A DNA stretch of 64,000 nt from Streptomyces spiroverticillatus. GTDB lineage: Bacteria; Actinomycetota; Actinomycetes; Streptomycetales; Streptomycetaceae. The notes beneath the pieces are model-generated. The model made no database searches and had not been told where the DNA came from. It was given only the letters and a program-made list of their open reading frames with translations. Shown here one piece after another: positions 16,062 to 24,094 of this stretch. How positions within the stretch are numbered: position 1 is the stretch's first letter; each line of letters starts with the position of its first letter. The position numbers were made by a program, and so were the translations under genes. The stretch lies in assembly GCA_014650415.1 (NCBI GenBank), contig BMUX01000001.1, forward strand, positions 831,266 to 895,265. The letters run 5' to 3'.

Positions 16062-17620
16062 GCGGTGATCTCCTCCAGGAGTGCGGGGGCGGCCGTCTCG
16101 CTCAGGGCGCGACGGTCGACCTTCCCGCTGGTGGTCGTGGGCAGGGTGGTGAGCGGTACGACCCGGTCGGGCAGCATCCGCCGGGGCAGCACGTCGCGCA
16201 GCGCGGCCAGGACCTCGCGTTCGTCGGCGTCGGTCTGTGCGTACGCCCAGACTTCACCCGCGTACGGGCCGCCCTTGGCGACGACGGCGGCCGCGGTGAT
16301 CTGCGGCAGCTCCAGCAGGGCGTTCTCCACGTCCATCAGGTCGATGCGGTGGCCGCGCCGTTTGACCTGGTTGTCGCGTCGGCCGCGCAGCAGGACCTCG
16401 CCGTCGGGCCTGAACCGGCCGAGGTCGCCGCTCGGGTGGGCGCGGCGGGTCACGCCGTCCCGGAAGGTGACGGTGACGGTGGGGTCGACGGGTGCGCCGC
16501 CGCGCAGATAGCCCTGGAAGACGACGGGTCCGGCGATGTGGATCTCGCCCTCGCCGTCGGTGGGCCTGCCGTCCTCGTCGAGTACGTCGATGTGTACGCC
16601 GCCGATGCCGCGGCCGATGGGCAGTTCCTGGTCGGCGGTCCAGTCGGCCGGCACCCGGTAGTAGGTGCAGGCGTTCGTCTCGGTGGGCCCGTACAGGTTG
16701 TAGAAGGGCACCCCGTCCAGGATGCGCAGGTACTGCTCCAGGAGTTCGGGTACGAACGCCTCGCCGCCGAAGGCCACCAGGCGCAGGGCGGGCGGCGGGG
16801 CGTCGGCGATGCCGCCCTGCCGGAGCATGTTCTGGTACAGCGACGGCACCGCCATGAAGGCGGTGATGCGCTGCTCGGTCAGCCAGCCGACGACGTCGCG
16901 CGGGAAGGACCGCAGCAGGTCCGGCATCAGTACGGTGCAGGCCCCTGCGGCGGCGGCGCTGAACAGGTCGAAGGTGGTCAGGTCGAAGGTGAGGGCGGCC
17001 TGCGAGCCGATCCGGTCGTCCGGGGTGAGGCCGAACTCGTCGGCGGCCCAGAGCGCGTAGTGCGCGACGTTCTCGTGCGAGAGGAGAACGCCCTTGGGCC
17101 AGCCGGTGGAGCCGGAGGTGAAGAGGAGGTAGCCGCCCTGGGCGGTGGGTCCGGGCAGGGGTGCGGGCCGCTCCTCGGGGGCGAGGATCCGCAGCCCGTG
17201 CAGACCGTGCGCGAAGGGGACCTCGGGGGCGGGTGCCCCGTCGCGGGCGCGGGCGGCGGCGCGGTGGGCGCCGGACAGCGCGCGGCCGTCGGTCAGCAGC
17301 AGGGACAGGCCCGCGTTGTGGATCATGCGGGCGGTGCGTTCCGGCGGGTCGGCCACGTCGAGGGGCGCGGCCACACCGCCGGCCCGCAGCACCGCGTACA
17401 GGGCGATGACGGTGGCCGGGGCCTTGGGCGCGTAGACACCGACGCGGTCGCCCGGGGCGACACCGCCGGCGATCAGTTGGTTCGCCAACGCCTGGACCGC
17501 CAGATCGAGTTGGGCGTACGTCCAGCTCTCCCCCGCACCCTCCAGGGCGGTGCGGTCGGGGTGACGGGCGACGGAGCGGGCCAGCAGGGCGTCGAGGCGC
17601 ACCGGGGCCTGCGCGGTCAT
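16058..17620 (-). CDS. Free-standing aminoacyl-AMP ligase (adenylation domain)
   Basis: The 520-residue adenylating enzyme activates an amino acid with ATP and loads it on the adjacent carrier. Motifs in order: LLFTSGSTGWPKGVLLSH (A3, near 160), LTFDLTTFDLF (A4), NLYGPTETNACTYYRVP (A5), HPSGDLGRFRPDG (A7), RGRRDNQVKRRGHRIDL (A8) and TTSGKVDRRAL with the A10 lysine. The A4 Asp that binds the alpha-amino group in amino-acid-activating domains is present. The pocket residues as I align them by eye (D, L, F ... L, A, C) partly resemble prolyl ligases. The gene overlaps both neighbours by 4 bp. Confidence 0.9.
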   Translation of the reverse strand: MTAQAPVRLDALLARSVARHPDRTALEGAGESWTYAQLDLAVQALANQLIAGGVAPGDRVGVYAPKAPATVIALYAVLRAGGVAAPLDVADPPERTARMIHNAGLSLLLTDGRALSGAHRAAARARDGAPAPEVPFAHGLHGLRILAPEERPAPLPGPTAQGGYLLFTSGSTGWPKGVLLSHENVAHYALWAADEFGLTPDDRIGSQAALTFDLTTFDLFSAAAAGACTVLMPDLLRSFPRDVVGWLTEQRITAFMAVPSLYQNMLRQGGIADAPPPALRLVAFGGEAFVPELLEQYLRILDGVPFYNLYGPTETNACTYYRVPADWTADQELPIGRGIGGVHIDVLDEDGRPTDGEGEIHIAGPVVFQGYLRGGAPVDPTVTVTFRDGVTRRAHPSGDLGRFRPDGEVLLRGRRDNQVKRRGHRIDLMDVENALLELPQITAAAVVAKGGPYAGEVWAYAQTDADEREVLAALRDVLPRRMLPDRVVPLTTLPTTTSGKVDRRALSETAAPALLEEITA

Positions 17621-18390
17621 CGGGCGGCCTCCACGGACCGGGTGTGCTCGGCGAGGAAGTCGCGGACGGTGTCGGCGACCAGCTCCGGGGCGACCAGGTG
17701 GGGGTAGTGGTCGCAGCCCTCGGGGACCAGGCGCCGGAAGGGGCCCGCGACCGCCCGCTCGACGGCGTCGACCTGGGCCAGGGAGCCGTACTCGTCCGCG
17801 TCGCCCTGGATCATCAACACCGGTGCGGTGACGTCGAGTTCGTCCTCGATGTTCCAGGTGCGGAAGGCGGGCGAGAGCCACACCCCGCTCCAGCGGTCGA
17901 AGACCCCGTGGGGGTCGTCGTGCACCATGGCCAGCTTCCGGGAGAGCGGGCCCGCCTCGTACGCGGCACGGGCGTTCTCGATGCCGGTGCGGTTCGCCTC
18001 CTCGAAGAACAGGTGCGGCCCCATCCCGACCACCGCTTCCACGGGGTGGGCCGAGGCGTGCAGCAGGGCGGTGGAGGCGCCGTCGCTGTGGCCGACCAGG
18101 ACGGGTCGGTGCAGGCCGAGCGCGGCCAGCAGTTCGGGCAGCACGTCCTGGGCGTGCTCGTGCATGTAGCGGGGGGTGCGGGGCAGCGGGTCGGGGCCGC
18201 TGCCGCCGTGGCCGTGGCGGGAGTAGACGAGCGCGCGGCGGCCGGTGGCGGCGGCGAGGCGGGCGGGGAAGCTCCCCCAGGCCGCGAGGCAGCCGAGTCC
18301 GCCGTGCAGGAAGACCAGGGGCGCCAGGTCCGGGTCGCCGTCCAGGAGGACGTGTTCGAGCGGGCCGTTGCTCGTATCGATGACAGGCAC
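17617..18390 (-). CDS. Alpha/beta-fold hydrolase, first gene of the leftward cluster operon
   Basis: The 257-residue hydrolase has the oxyanion-hole HGG in VFLHGGLGCLAAW, the nucleophile elbow GHSDGAST (Ser near residue 100), an acid residue in IQGDADEY and the catalytic His in EGCDHYPHLV. It may release the carrier-bound product as a thioesterase or hydrolyse an ester intermediate. The start is a GTG at 18390 with GAAGGA upstream. The operon promoter should lie in the following 438-bp divergent region, which contains a palindromic candidate operator. The gene overlaps the AMP-ligase start by 4 bp. Confidence 0.87.
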   Translation of the reverse strand: MPVIDTSNGPLEHVLLDGDPDLAPLVFLHGGLGCLAAWGSFPARLAAATGRRALVYSRHGHGGSGPDPLPRTPRYMHEHAQDVLPELLAALGLHRPVLVGHSDGASTALLHASAHPVEAVVGMGPHLFFEEANRTGIENARAAYEAGPLSRKLAMVHDDPHGVFDRWSGVWLSPAFRTWNIEDELDVTAPVLMIQGDADEYGSLAQVDAVERAVAGPFRRLVPEGCDHYPHLVAPELVADTVRDFLAEHTRSVEAAR

Positions 18391-18690
18391 AGGAGGAATC
18401 CTTCTCAGCGATCAATTCCGGTGGTTCGGCGATCAGTTCTGCGGGCTCGGCGATGAGTTCCGCGAGCCGGCTGAAGGTGCCCGACGAGGTGCGCGGCGAG
18501 GTGCGCAAAAGGGTGCGCTCCGCCGCGTGGGCGGTGTCCCTCGCGGACGGCCGAGCCGTTCGGACCGGGCCAGTCGACCACAGAGGCAAGGGGGCGAACC
18601 ACACCCGATTCACAATGAGGCGATCACGTTTCCTGATGGTTTCCACGGGAGTTGGGCGACTGGGCCACGGATCCCAAGGAGCCCTGAGGT

Positions 18691-18705
18691 ATCACGATTC
18701 GTGAT
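18691..18705. promoter_or_regulatory. Perfect 15-bp palindrome with LysR-type T-N11-A pattern
   Basis: ATCACGATTCGTGAT is a perfect inverted repeat (seven-base arms around one T) and contains T-N11-A, the consensus geometry of LysR-type operators. It lies in the 438-bp space between the leftward ligase/carrier operon and the rightward tautomerase-flavoprotein-MFS genes, which end next to a LysR gene. It is therefore the best candidate site through which that regulator controls both directions. The surrounding bases are unusually AT-rich for this genome. The function is inferred from pattern and position. Confidence 0.6.
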
Positions 18706-18828
18706 CGAGGCAGAGCGAATTGCGTCTTGGCCGTCCCCGGGGCCGGTGTTGGACTGGAACCCGCGACGGCCCCGCGCACTGCCGGGGAGCCGCACTCCAC
18801 CATCCCCGCTTCAACCCCGGAGAACGCC

Positions 18829-19026
18829 ATGCCTCTCATCAACGTGCAGCAGACCCCCGGCAAGACCGCCGAGCAGAAGGCCGAGTTGGTCCGCGAGCTG
18901 ACCGACGCGTACGTCAGGGCCACCGGCAGCAAGCCTGAGAGCGTGTGGGTGACCGTGCAGGAGATCGGCACCGACAGCTGGTCCGTCGCGGGCGAGACGC
19001 TGGCCGCCCGCGCGGCCAAGCGCTGA
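18829..19026 (+). CDS. 4-oxalocrotonate tautomerase family protein
   Basis: The 65-residue protein begins MPLINVQQTPGKTAEQK; removal of Met exposes Pro1, the catalytic base of 4-oxalocrotonate tautomerases. The following ELVRELTDAYVRATG helix and ESVWVTVQEI strand fit the beta-alpha-beta fold and the normal length of about 62 residues. Such enzymes interconvert enol and keto or unconjugated and conjugated oxoacids. GGAGAA precedes ATG 18829. It is the first rightward gene after the divergent regulatory region and is followed by a flavoprotein, so it may isomerise an unsaturated oxoacid in the cluster pathway. Confidence 0.9.
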   Translation: MPLINVQQTPGKTAEQKAELVRELTDAYVRATGSKPESVWVTVQEIGTDSWSVAGETLAARAAKR

Positions 19027-19066
19027 TCCGCGTCCGGCCCGCCGGAACAGGAGTGGATGAGCCGCC

Positions 19067-20449
19067 GTGAGCGACCTGCCCGGCACCGCCCGGCCGTCTT
19101 CCGCCGCCCCCTGGGACCTGCTGGTCGTGGGGTGCGGTGCGGGCGGACTCGCCGCGGCGGTCGGCTTCGCCGAGAACGCCCCGGGCGGCCGGGTCCTGGT
19201 CCTGGAACGCTCCAGCCGCTACCTGCGCGGCTGGAGCACCGCCCGCACCCGCTCGCCGTTCCGGCCCGCCGAAGGCTTCGGGTGCCGCCCGCACGAGCCG
19301 GGCGAGGGCTCTTCGGACGCCGCGCACCTCGCGGTGCTGCGTGCGCACGCGGAGCCGACCGTGCGCTGGCTCGCGGACCGGCACGGCGTGGCGTTCGAGA
19401 CCTGCGGCGCGAACCTGGTGGACGGTCTCGCCACGTCGCTTGATCTGCTGGGCGGTTCGATCGCCCACGGGGTGCGGGCCACCGGGCTGAGCACGGACGG
19501 CCTCGGCTCCGTCACCGGCGTCTACGTGCAGCAGGACGGCAGGACCCGGCACATCGCCGCACGGCACACCGTGCTCGCCTCCGGCGGCTTCCAGGGCAGC
19601 CCGCACCTGCTGGAGCGTCATTTCGGCCCCACCGGTGGGGAGTTGCGTCCCTCGACCCCCGGCGGCAGGAACAACCGGGGTGACGGCATCGAGATGGCGG
19701 TGGCGGTGGGAGCCGCCCGCGGCGGCCGCTACGACCATTTCCACGGCGAACCCGTGGACCCGCGCAGCCACCCGGCCGAAGCACTGGTCCTGGCCTATCC
19801 GTACGGAATCCTCGTCGACGCCGACGGCCGGCGCTTCCTGGACGAAGGGGCGGACACCCCCGACCGGACCTCCGGCGACGTCGCCTTCCGGATCTGGCGG
19901 GACGCCCGGCAGTCCGCGTATCTGATCTGCGACGCCAAGATCCTGCGGATCGACGGGCACGAGCGGCTGCTGGCGCGGGACCAGGATCCGGTCACCGCGC
20001 CCACGGTCGCCGAGCTGGCCCGCAGGCTGGACCTCGTACCCGACGAACTGACCCGCACCGTGGACCGGTTCAACGCCGCCTGCCGGCCGACCGGTCCCTA
20101 CGACGCGACCCGGCCGGACGGCAGGCACACCGTGGATCTGGTCCCGCCGAAGTCCAACTGGGCGCTGGCACTGGACACCGGCCCCTTCCTGGCCTGGCCG
20201 GTGCACTGCGCCATCGCCTTCACCTTCGGCGGACTGCGCACCGACGCCCGCTCCCGGGTGCTGACCGAACAGAACGAGCCCATCGCGGGCCTGTACGCCG
20301 TCGGCGAGACCGCCGGGCTGCACTGCGGCCGCTGCGCGGGGGCCACGTCGGCGCTGCGGGCGCTGACGTTCGGCCGGCTGGCCGGGGCGGAGATCGCCCG
20401 GACGCGGAACGCCGCCGACCCGGTCCCGCCCGCACCCCCGTCTCCTTGA
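19067..20449 (+). CDS. FAD-dependent dehydrogenase/reductase (fumarate reductase/TcuA-like)
   Basis: The 460-residue flavoprotein has an N-terminal FAD-binding Rossmann motif LLVVGCGAGGLAAAVGF with LVLERS after the second strand, a mid-protein TVLASGGFQGSPHLLERHF, and a C-terminal AGLYAVGETAGLHCGRCAG flavin segment. This architecture is shared by fumarate reductase flavoproteins, 3-ketosteroid dehydrogenases and tricarballylate dehydrogenase TcuA. It probably oxidises or reduces a C-C bond in an oxo- or carboxylic acid. The start is GTG 19067 with GGAACAGGAG upstream, 40 bases after the tautomerase, so the two are likely co-transcribed. Confidence 0.87.
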   Translation: MSDLPGTARPSSAAPWDLLVVGCGAGGLAAAVGFAENAPGGRVLVLERSSRYLRGWSTARTRSPFRPAEGFGCRPHEPGEGSSDAAHLAVLRAHAEPTVRWLADRHGVAFETCGANLVDGLATSLDLLGGSIAHGVRATGLSTDGLGSVTGVYVQQDGRTRHIAARHTVLASGGFQGSPHLLERHFGPTGGELRPSTPGGRNNRGDGIEMAVAVGAARGGRYDHFHGEPVDPRSHPAEALVLAYPYGILVDADGRRFLDEGADTPDRTSGDVAFRIWRDARQSAYLICDAKILRIDGHERLLARDQDPVTAPTVAELARRLDLVPDELTRTVDRFNAACRPTGPYDATRPDGRHTVDLVPPKSNWALALDTGPFLAWPVHCAIAFTFGGLRTDARSRVLTEQNEPIAGLYAVGETAGLHCGRCAGATSALRALTFGRLAGAEIARTRNAADPVPPAPPSP

Positions 20450-20451
20450 CC

Positions 20452-20528
20452 CCGCCTCCGACTTGGCCCGCCTCCGACTTGGCCCGCCCCCGACTTGGCC
20501 CGCCCCCGACTTGGCCCCGCCTCCGACC
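20452..20528 (+). repeat. 16-bp tandem repeat before the MFS gene
   Basis: About 4.7 copies of CCGCCTCCGACTTGGC (variant CCGCCCCCGACTTGGC) directly follow the flavoprotein stop and end 20 bases before the MFS start. The array fills the whole intercistronic gap. It could be read through as an N-terminal extension of the MFS protein, but that extension would be low-complexity Pro/Arg sequence, so I treat it as noncoding. Confidence 0.8.
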
Positions 20529-20547
20529 CAGAAAGTTGCCACGTGCC

Positions 20548-21831
20548 ATGAAGACAGCGTCACCACGCACGTCCCACGGGCTGCTGCTCGCCGTCCTGTG
20601 CTCGCTGAACGCCGGGGGCCTGTTCGCCTCCGACATCAATCTGCCGGGCGTGCCGGCCGCCGCGCACGCGCTGGACACCCCGGTGGCGTCCGTGCAGTGG
20701 ACGTTCAGCGCGTTCATGATCGGCATCGCTTTCTCGCAGGCGGTCTACGGGCCGATCTCGGACGCGTACGGCCGCAAGCGCGTCATCGTCTCCGGGCTCG
20801 GCCTGTTCGTCCTCGCCTCCCTGGTCTGCGCGGTGGCGCCCACCGTCGAGGTGTTCGGCGCGGGACGGCTGCTCCAGGCGCTGGGCGCGGGCTCGGGCAT
20901 GGTGCTCGGACGGGCCGTGATCAGCGATCTGTACGAGGAGAAGGACGCGGCCCGGATGTTCGCCACGGTCATGCCGATCGTCGGCGTCTCCCCGTCCGTG
21001 GCCCCGCTGGTCGGCGGCTACCTGACCACGTACGTCTCCTGGCGGGCGCCGTTCGCCGTCACCGCCCTGATCGGTCTGGCGACGCTGTGCGTGATGGTCG
21101 TCGCCATCCCCGAGAGCCTGCCGCCGGAGCGCCGCAGCAAGCACCTGAGGGCGACCCTCAAGAACTACCCCCGTCTTCTGACCCGGCCGCTGTTCTGGGC
21201 CTACAGCGTCAACCTGGCGGTGGCGTACGGGGGTTACTTCGGCTATCTGGCGGCCTCCCCGCTGATCTTCGAGAAGATGGGCCTGGCCACCGAGACCACC
21301 AGCTACTGCTACATCACGGTCTCCATCGCGTACGTCGCGGGCAATCTCACCTCACGGACGCTGATCCGCAAGCGGCCCATCCACCAACTCCTCTGGGCGG
21401 GCCACGGGTTCTTCCTGCTGGGGGCGCTGATGATGCTGGGCCTGGGGCTGAGCGGCGCCGAGGCGGACTGGGGGCTGCTGGTGCTGGTCTTCATGCCGGT
21501 GATGACCTTCGGCAACGGATTTCTGCTGCCGCTGTCCATGAGCGCGGGAGTGACGACCTTCCGGTCGACGGCGGGGTCCGCCTCCGGGCTGATGGGAGCG
21601 CTCCAACTGCTGGGTGCCTCGCTGGGCATTTTCCTTTCCAGCCGGTTGCCGTCGGGTGATCTTTTCGCCCTCGGCTGGTTCGTCGCGGCGGCCGCGACAA
21701 TAGGCGCCGCCGCCTTTGCTCTGTTCCTTTCCATGGCCGACCGAAAAGAGCGGCCCGCAAAAGAGCGGACCGAAAAAATTCAAGGAAACGACACCCGGGT
21801 AAAGGACTTGCAAGGGACCCCTGTTAATTAG
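20548..21831 (+). CDS. MFS transporter of the Bcr/CflA drug-resistance type
   Basis: The 427-residue protein has 12 predicted membrane segments and Bcr/CflA-type features: FASDINLPGVPAAA in helix 1, QAVYGPISDAYGRKRVI in loop 2-3, GAGSGMVLGRAVISDLYE in helix 4-5 and PLVGGYLTTYVSWR in helix 5. It likely exports the cluster product and so gives self-resistance. ATG 20548 is chosen because MKTASPRTSHGLLLAVL is the normal N-terminus; the open frame upstream is the tandem repeat. The last 30 residues are charged and lower in GC than the rest. A hairpin follows 22 bases after the stop. Confidence 0.9.
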   Translation: MKTASPRTSHGLLLAVLCSLNAGGLFASDINLPGVPAAAHALDTPVASVQWTFSAFMIGIAFSQAVYGPISDAYGRKRVIVSGLGLFVLASLVCAVAPTVEVFGAGRLLQALGAGSGMVLGRAVISDLYEEKDAARMFATVMPIVGVSPSVAPLVGGYLTTYVSWRAPFAVTALIGLATLCVMVVAIPESLPPERRSKHLRATLKNYPRLLTRPLFWAYSVNLAVAYGGYFGYLAASPLIFEKMGLATETTSYCYITVSIAYVAGNLTSRTLIRKRPIHQLLWAGHGFFLLGALMMLGLGLSGAEADWGLLVLVFMPVMTFGNGFLLPLSMSAGVTTFRSTAGSASGLMGALQLLGASLGIFLSSRLPSGDLFALGWFVAAAATIGAAAFALFLSMADRKERPAKERTEKIQGNDTRVKDLQGTPVN

Positions 21832-21852
21832 CGGAACAAACTACTTGTAGGT

Positions 21853-21873
21853 GGCACCCACCCGTTGGGTGCC
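21853..21873 (+). terminator. Hairpin after the MFS gene
   Basis: GGCACCC-acccgtt-GGGTGCC forms a perfect seven-base stem 22 bases downstream of the MFS stop. It lacks a U-tract, as is common in Streptomyces terminators, and lies before the start of the LysR gene. It probably ends the tautomerase-flavoprotein-MFS transcript. Confidence 0.5.
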
Positions 21874-21970
21874 GCTCCGCGGTGTGCGATGATTCCCGCC
21901 GCAGCGACCCTGCGAGGTGAAATGATTCGCCATTCAACGACGGGGTCGCCCGGAGGGGTTGGGGGATCCC

Positions 21971-22891
21971 GTGGAACTGCGCCAGGTCCAGTACTTCATC
22001 GCTGTCTCGGAAGAGCTGCATTTCGGCCGGGCGGCGGAGCGGCTGCACATCGGCCAGCCCGCGGTCAGCCAGCAGGTGCGACGGCTGGAGCGGGAGCTGG
22101 GCGTCGAGCTGTTCGACCGTTCCGGTCGCGCCGTGACGCTCACCCCGTCCGGCAAGGCCCTGCTTCCGGAGGGGCGTGCACTGCTGAAGGCACTGGACGC
22201 GCTGACGGTCAAGGCCGAGCGGCTGGCCGCGCAGGACGAGTCCACCTTCCGGGTCGGCATCAGCTCCGCCCTGGGGAGACGCCTCGACGACTTCCTGGAC
22301 GCGCTGCCCGCTTCCGGCGCGGGCACCCGCTTCGAGTTCCAGACCCTGGACGCCCCCACACGCCTGGCGCAGGTACGTTCCGGGCGGCTGGACGCGGCCT
22401 TCGTCAGAGGCGTCGAAAGCGCCCCTGGCCTGCATCTTCTTACGCTCTGGCACGACCCGCTCGTGGTCGCGCTGCCGGCCGCGCACCCGCTGGCCGCACG
22501 CGGCCGCCTGGACCTGGCGGAGCTGGCCGGGCTGCCGTTGCGCCTCGCCTCCCGCGAGGCGAACCCGGTCCTCTTCGACACCGTCACCGCCGCCTGCCGC
22601 AAGGCCGGTTTCGAGCCGACCCTGGGCCCGCCCTTCGCCGGGCTGCAGAACACCCTCGCCGAGATCGGCGCGGGCGGCGCCGGCTGGACGCTGGTGTACC
22701 CGGCGGCCGCCGAGACGGTCTCCTCCCGGCGGATTGCCCTGCTTCCGCTCCTGGGGGAGCCCATCGCCGTACGTATGTTTCTCGCAATCCCGGAAAACGC
22801 CGCTCCCAAGCGCCTGGAGTTGCTCGAGGCCACCGGCGCAGAAGTCCGACGAAAGGTGGCGGAGGAGAAACGCAAGTCCTCGCATGACTGA
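21971..22891 (+). CDS. LysR-family transcriptional regulator of the cluster
   Basis: The 306-residue regulator starts at GTG 21971 (GGGGG upstream) with VELRQVQYFIAVSEELHFGRAA and the winged helix-turn-helix HIGQPAVSQQVRRLERELG, followed by a periplasmic-binding-protein-like effector domain (FRVGISSALGRRL and so on). It sits between the exporter and the aldolase operon, inside the cluster, so it is the likely pathway-specific regulator. The T-N11-A palindrome at 18691-18705 is its best candidate site. The last residues (RKVAEEKRKSSHD) are charged. The effector is probably a pathway acid, but this is a guess. Confidence 0.9.
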   Translation: MELRQVQYFIAVSEELHFGRAAERLHIGQPAVSQQVRRLERELGVELFDRSGRAVTLTPSGKALLPEGRALLKALDALTVKAERLAAQDESTFRVGISSALGRRLDDFLDALPASGAGTRFEFQTLDAPTRLAQVRSGRLDAAFVRGVESAPGLHLLTLWHDPLVVALPAAHPLAARGRLDLAELAGLPLRLASREANPVLFDTVTAACRKAGFEPTLGPPFAGLQNTLAEIGAGGAGWTLVYPAAAETVSSRRIALLPLLGEPIAVRMFLAIPENAAPKRLELLEATGAEVRRKVAEEKRKSSHD

Positions 22892-23161
22892 CTCTTTGCC
22901 TCGGACTTACGATTCTTTGGATTGCATGCGATAAGTTCTGGAACAGCGCGCTTCCGGCGTTCCACTCGCCGATATTTTCTCTCGGCCGAGGAGTCCCGAA
23001 GTGAACCGGAGGCGCGTCAACGGGGTGGCGCGGGATTCATCTGGAGAAATCCCGCCATTATTAGTGATCATTTTCCGGCCGGTACGTCATTCCTTGACGG
23101 ATTCCATGCGCCGAGAGCCACCCCGCCCACTGAGTGCGCCTGCTACGGCTATGGAGGGGTA
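22892..23161 (+). promoter_or_regulatory. AT-richer intergenic region before the aldolase operon
   Basis: This 270-bp noncoding stretch is much less GC-rich than its surroundings (for example GATTCTTTGGATTGCATGCG near 22911 and CCATTATTAGTGATCATTTT near 23054), as expected for a promoter region. It contains ACTTA at 22905 facing TAAGT near 22932 as a weak inverted pair. I could not fix -10 and -35 elements. It ends with the ribosome binding site GGAGGGG immediately before ATG 23162. Confidence 0.4.
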
Positions 23162-24094
23162 ATGATCGTCAACCTTGATGTGACGCTGCGTGACGGCGGC
23201 TACCGCAACAACTTCGACTTCCCGCTCGACTACGCACTGCACCACGCCCGGGAGAGCGTCGCGGCCGGCCTGGAGTGGGTCGAGATCGGCTACCGCAACG
23301 GCTCGTTCACGACCAAACCCGGCCTCGGCCGCACCGGCGTCGGCGCCGACGACTACATACGCGCGGTCGCCGAAGTCGTCTCCCCCGACCGCCTCTGCAT
23401 GATCCTGCACCCGAAGAACATCACCGAGGACGACCTCCCGGCGATGTACGGGGCGGGGGTCCGGCTCGTACGGTTCTGCCTCCCCTCCGGTGCGCCCGAG
23501 ACGGGGCTCGCCCTGCTCTCCCGCGCCGCCGAGCTGGGGTTCACCACCACCGTCAACATCACCCGGGTCAGCCAACTGGACCGCCGCAGACTGGTCGAAC
23601 TCGCCGGGATGTCCGCCGACGCCGGTGCGGACGTGGTCTACCTCGCCGACTCCAACGGCAGCATGCTGCCCGATGAGGTGTCCCAACTGGTCACCCTGGT
23701 CCGGTCGGTGACCGACACCGCCGTCGGCCTGCACGCCCACAACAACCTCGGCCTGGCGCTGGCCAACGCCATCGCGGCCGTCGACGCGGGCGCCACCTGG
23801 ATCGACTCCTCCATCCTCGGCATGGGCAAGGGCCCGGGCAACCTGGTCACCGAGCAGTGGCTGGCCTACCTCGGCCGGGGCACCGGCGGCGACACGTACG
23901 ACCTCGGCCGGATCCTCGGCCTCGCCCACCGCATGGAGTCCGAGATCGAACAGGCCACGCCGTCCCTGCCGCTGCCCGACCTGGTCCTCGGACACTTCGA
24001 CCTGTCCGTCGAGGAGCGCGCCAAGCTCCCCGTCGACCGGATCGGCGACGTCTTCTCGGCGGCCCGCGAACTGACGGCGGCGGGCGCCCGATGA
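23162..24094 (+). CDS. DRE-TIM metallolyase, 4-hydroxy-2-oxovalerate aldolase / HMGL-like
   Basis: The 310-residue protein begins with LDVTLRDGGYRNNFDFP, the RDGG/metal-binding start of DRE-TIM aldolases and Claisen condensing enzymes. It also has GLEWVEIGYRNGSF, the metal-ligand segment VGLHAHNNLGLALANAIAAV and the SSILGMGKGPGNLVTEQWL segment near the active-site lid. This combination resembles DmpG-type 4-hydroxy-2-oxovalerate aldolase more than 2-isopropylmalate synthase, and the IPMS regulatory domain is absent. It likely joins or splits pyruvate (or a related oxoacid) and an aldehyde. It opens a five-gene operon in which every junction overlaps. Confidence 0.85.
   Translation: MIVNLDVTLRDGGYRNNFDFPLDYALHHARESVAAGLEWVEIGYRNGSFTTKPGLGRTGVGADDYIRAVAEVVSPDRLCMILHPKNITEDDLPAMYGAGVRLVRFCLPSGAPETGLALLSRAAELGFTTTVNITRVSQLDRRRLVELAGMSADAGADVVYLADSNGSMLPDEVSQLVTLVRSVTDTAVGLHAHNNLGLALANAIAAVDAGATWIDSSILGMGKGPGNLVTEQWLAYLGRGTGGDTYDLGRILGLAHRMESEIEQATPSLPLPDLVLGHFDLSVEERAKLPVDRIGDVFSAARELTAAGAR

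Noticed and set aside
13579..16068. 829-codon rightward ORF across the acyl-CoA-dehydrogenase, carrier and ligase genes
   Set aside because: It runs antisense to well-supported genes with clear motifs; its Gly/Val/Arg/His-rich translation is the usual shadow of high-GC codons.
18727..18800. Possible tRNA upstream of the tautomerase gene (phrase similar to GGAACCC)
   Set aside because: No cloverleaf arms, anticodon loop or T-loop consensus could be built.
20446..20547. N-terminal extension of the MFS exporter
   Set aside because: It would be encoded wholly by the 16-bp tandem repeat; the normal MFS N-terminus begins at ATG 20548.
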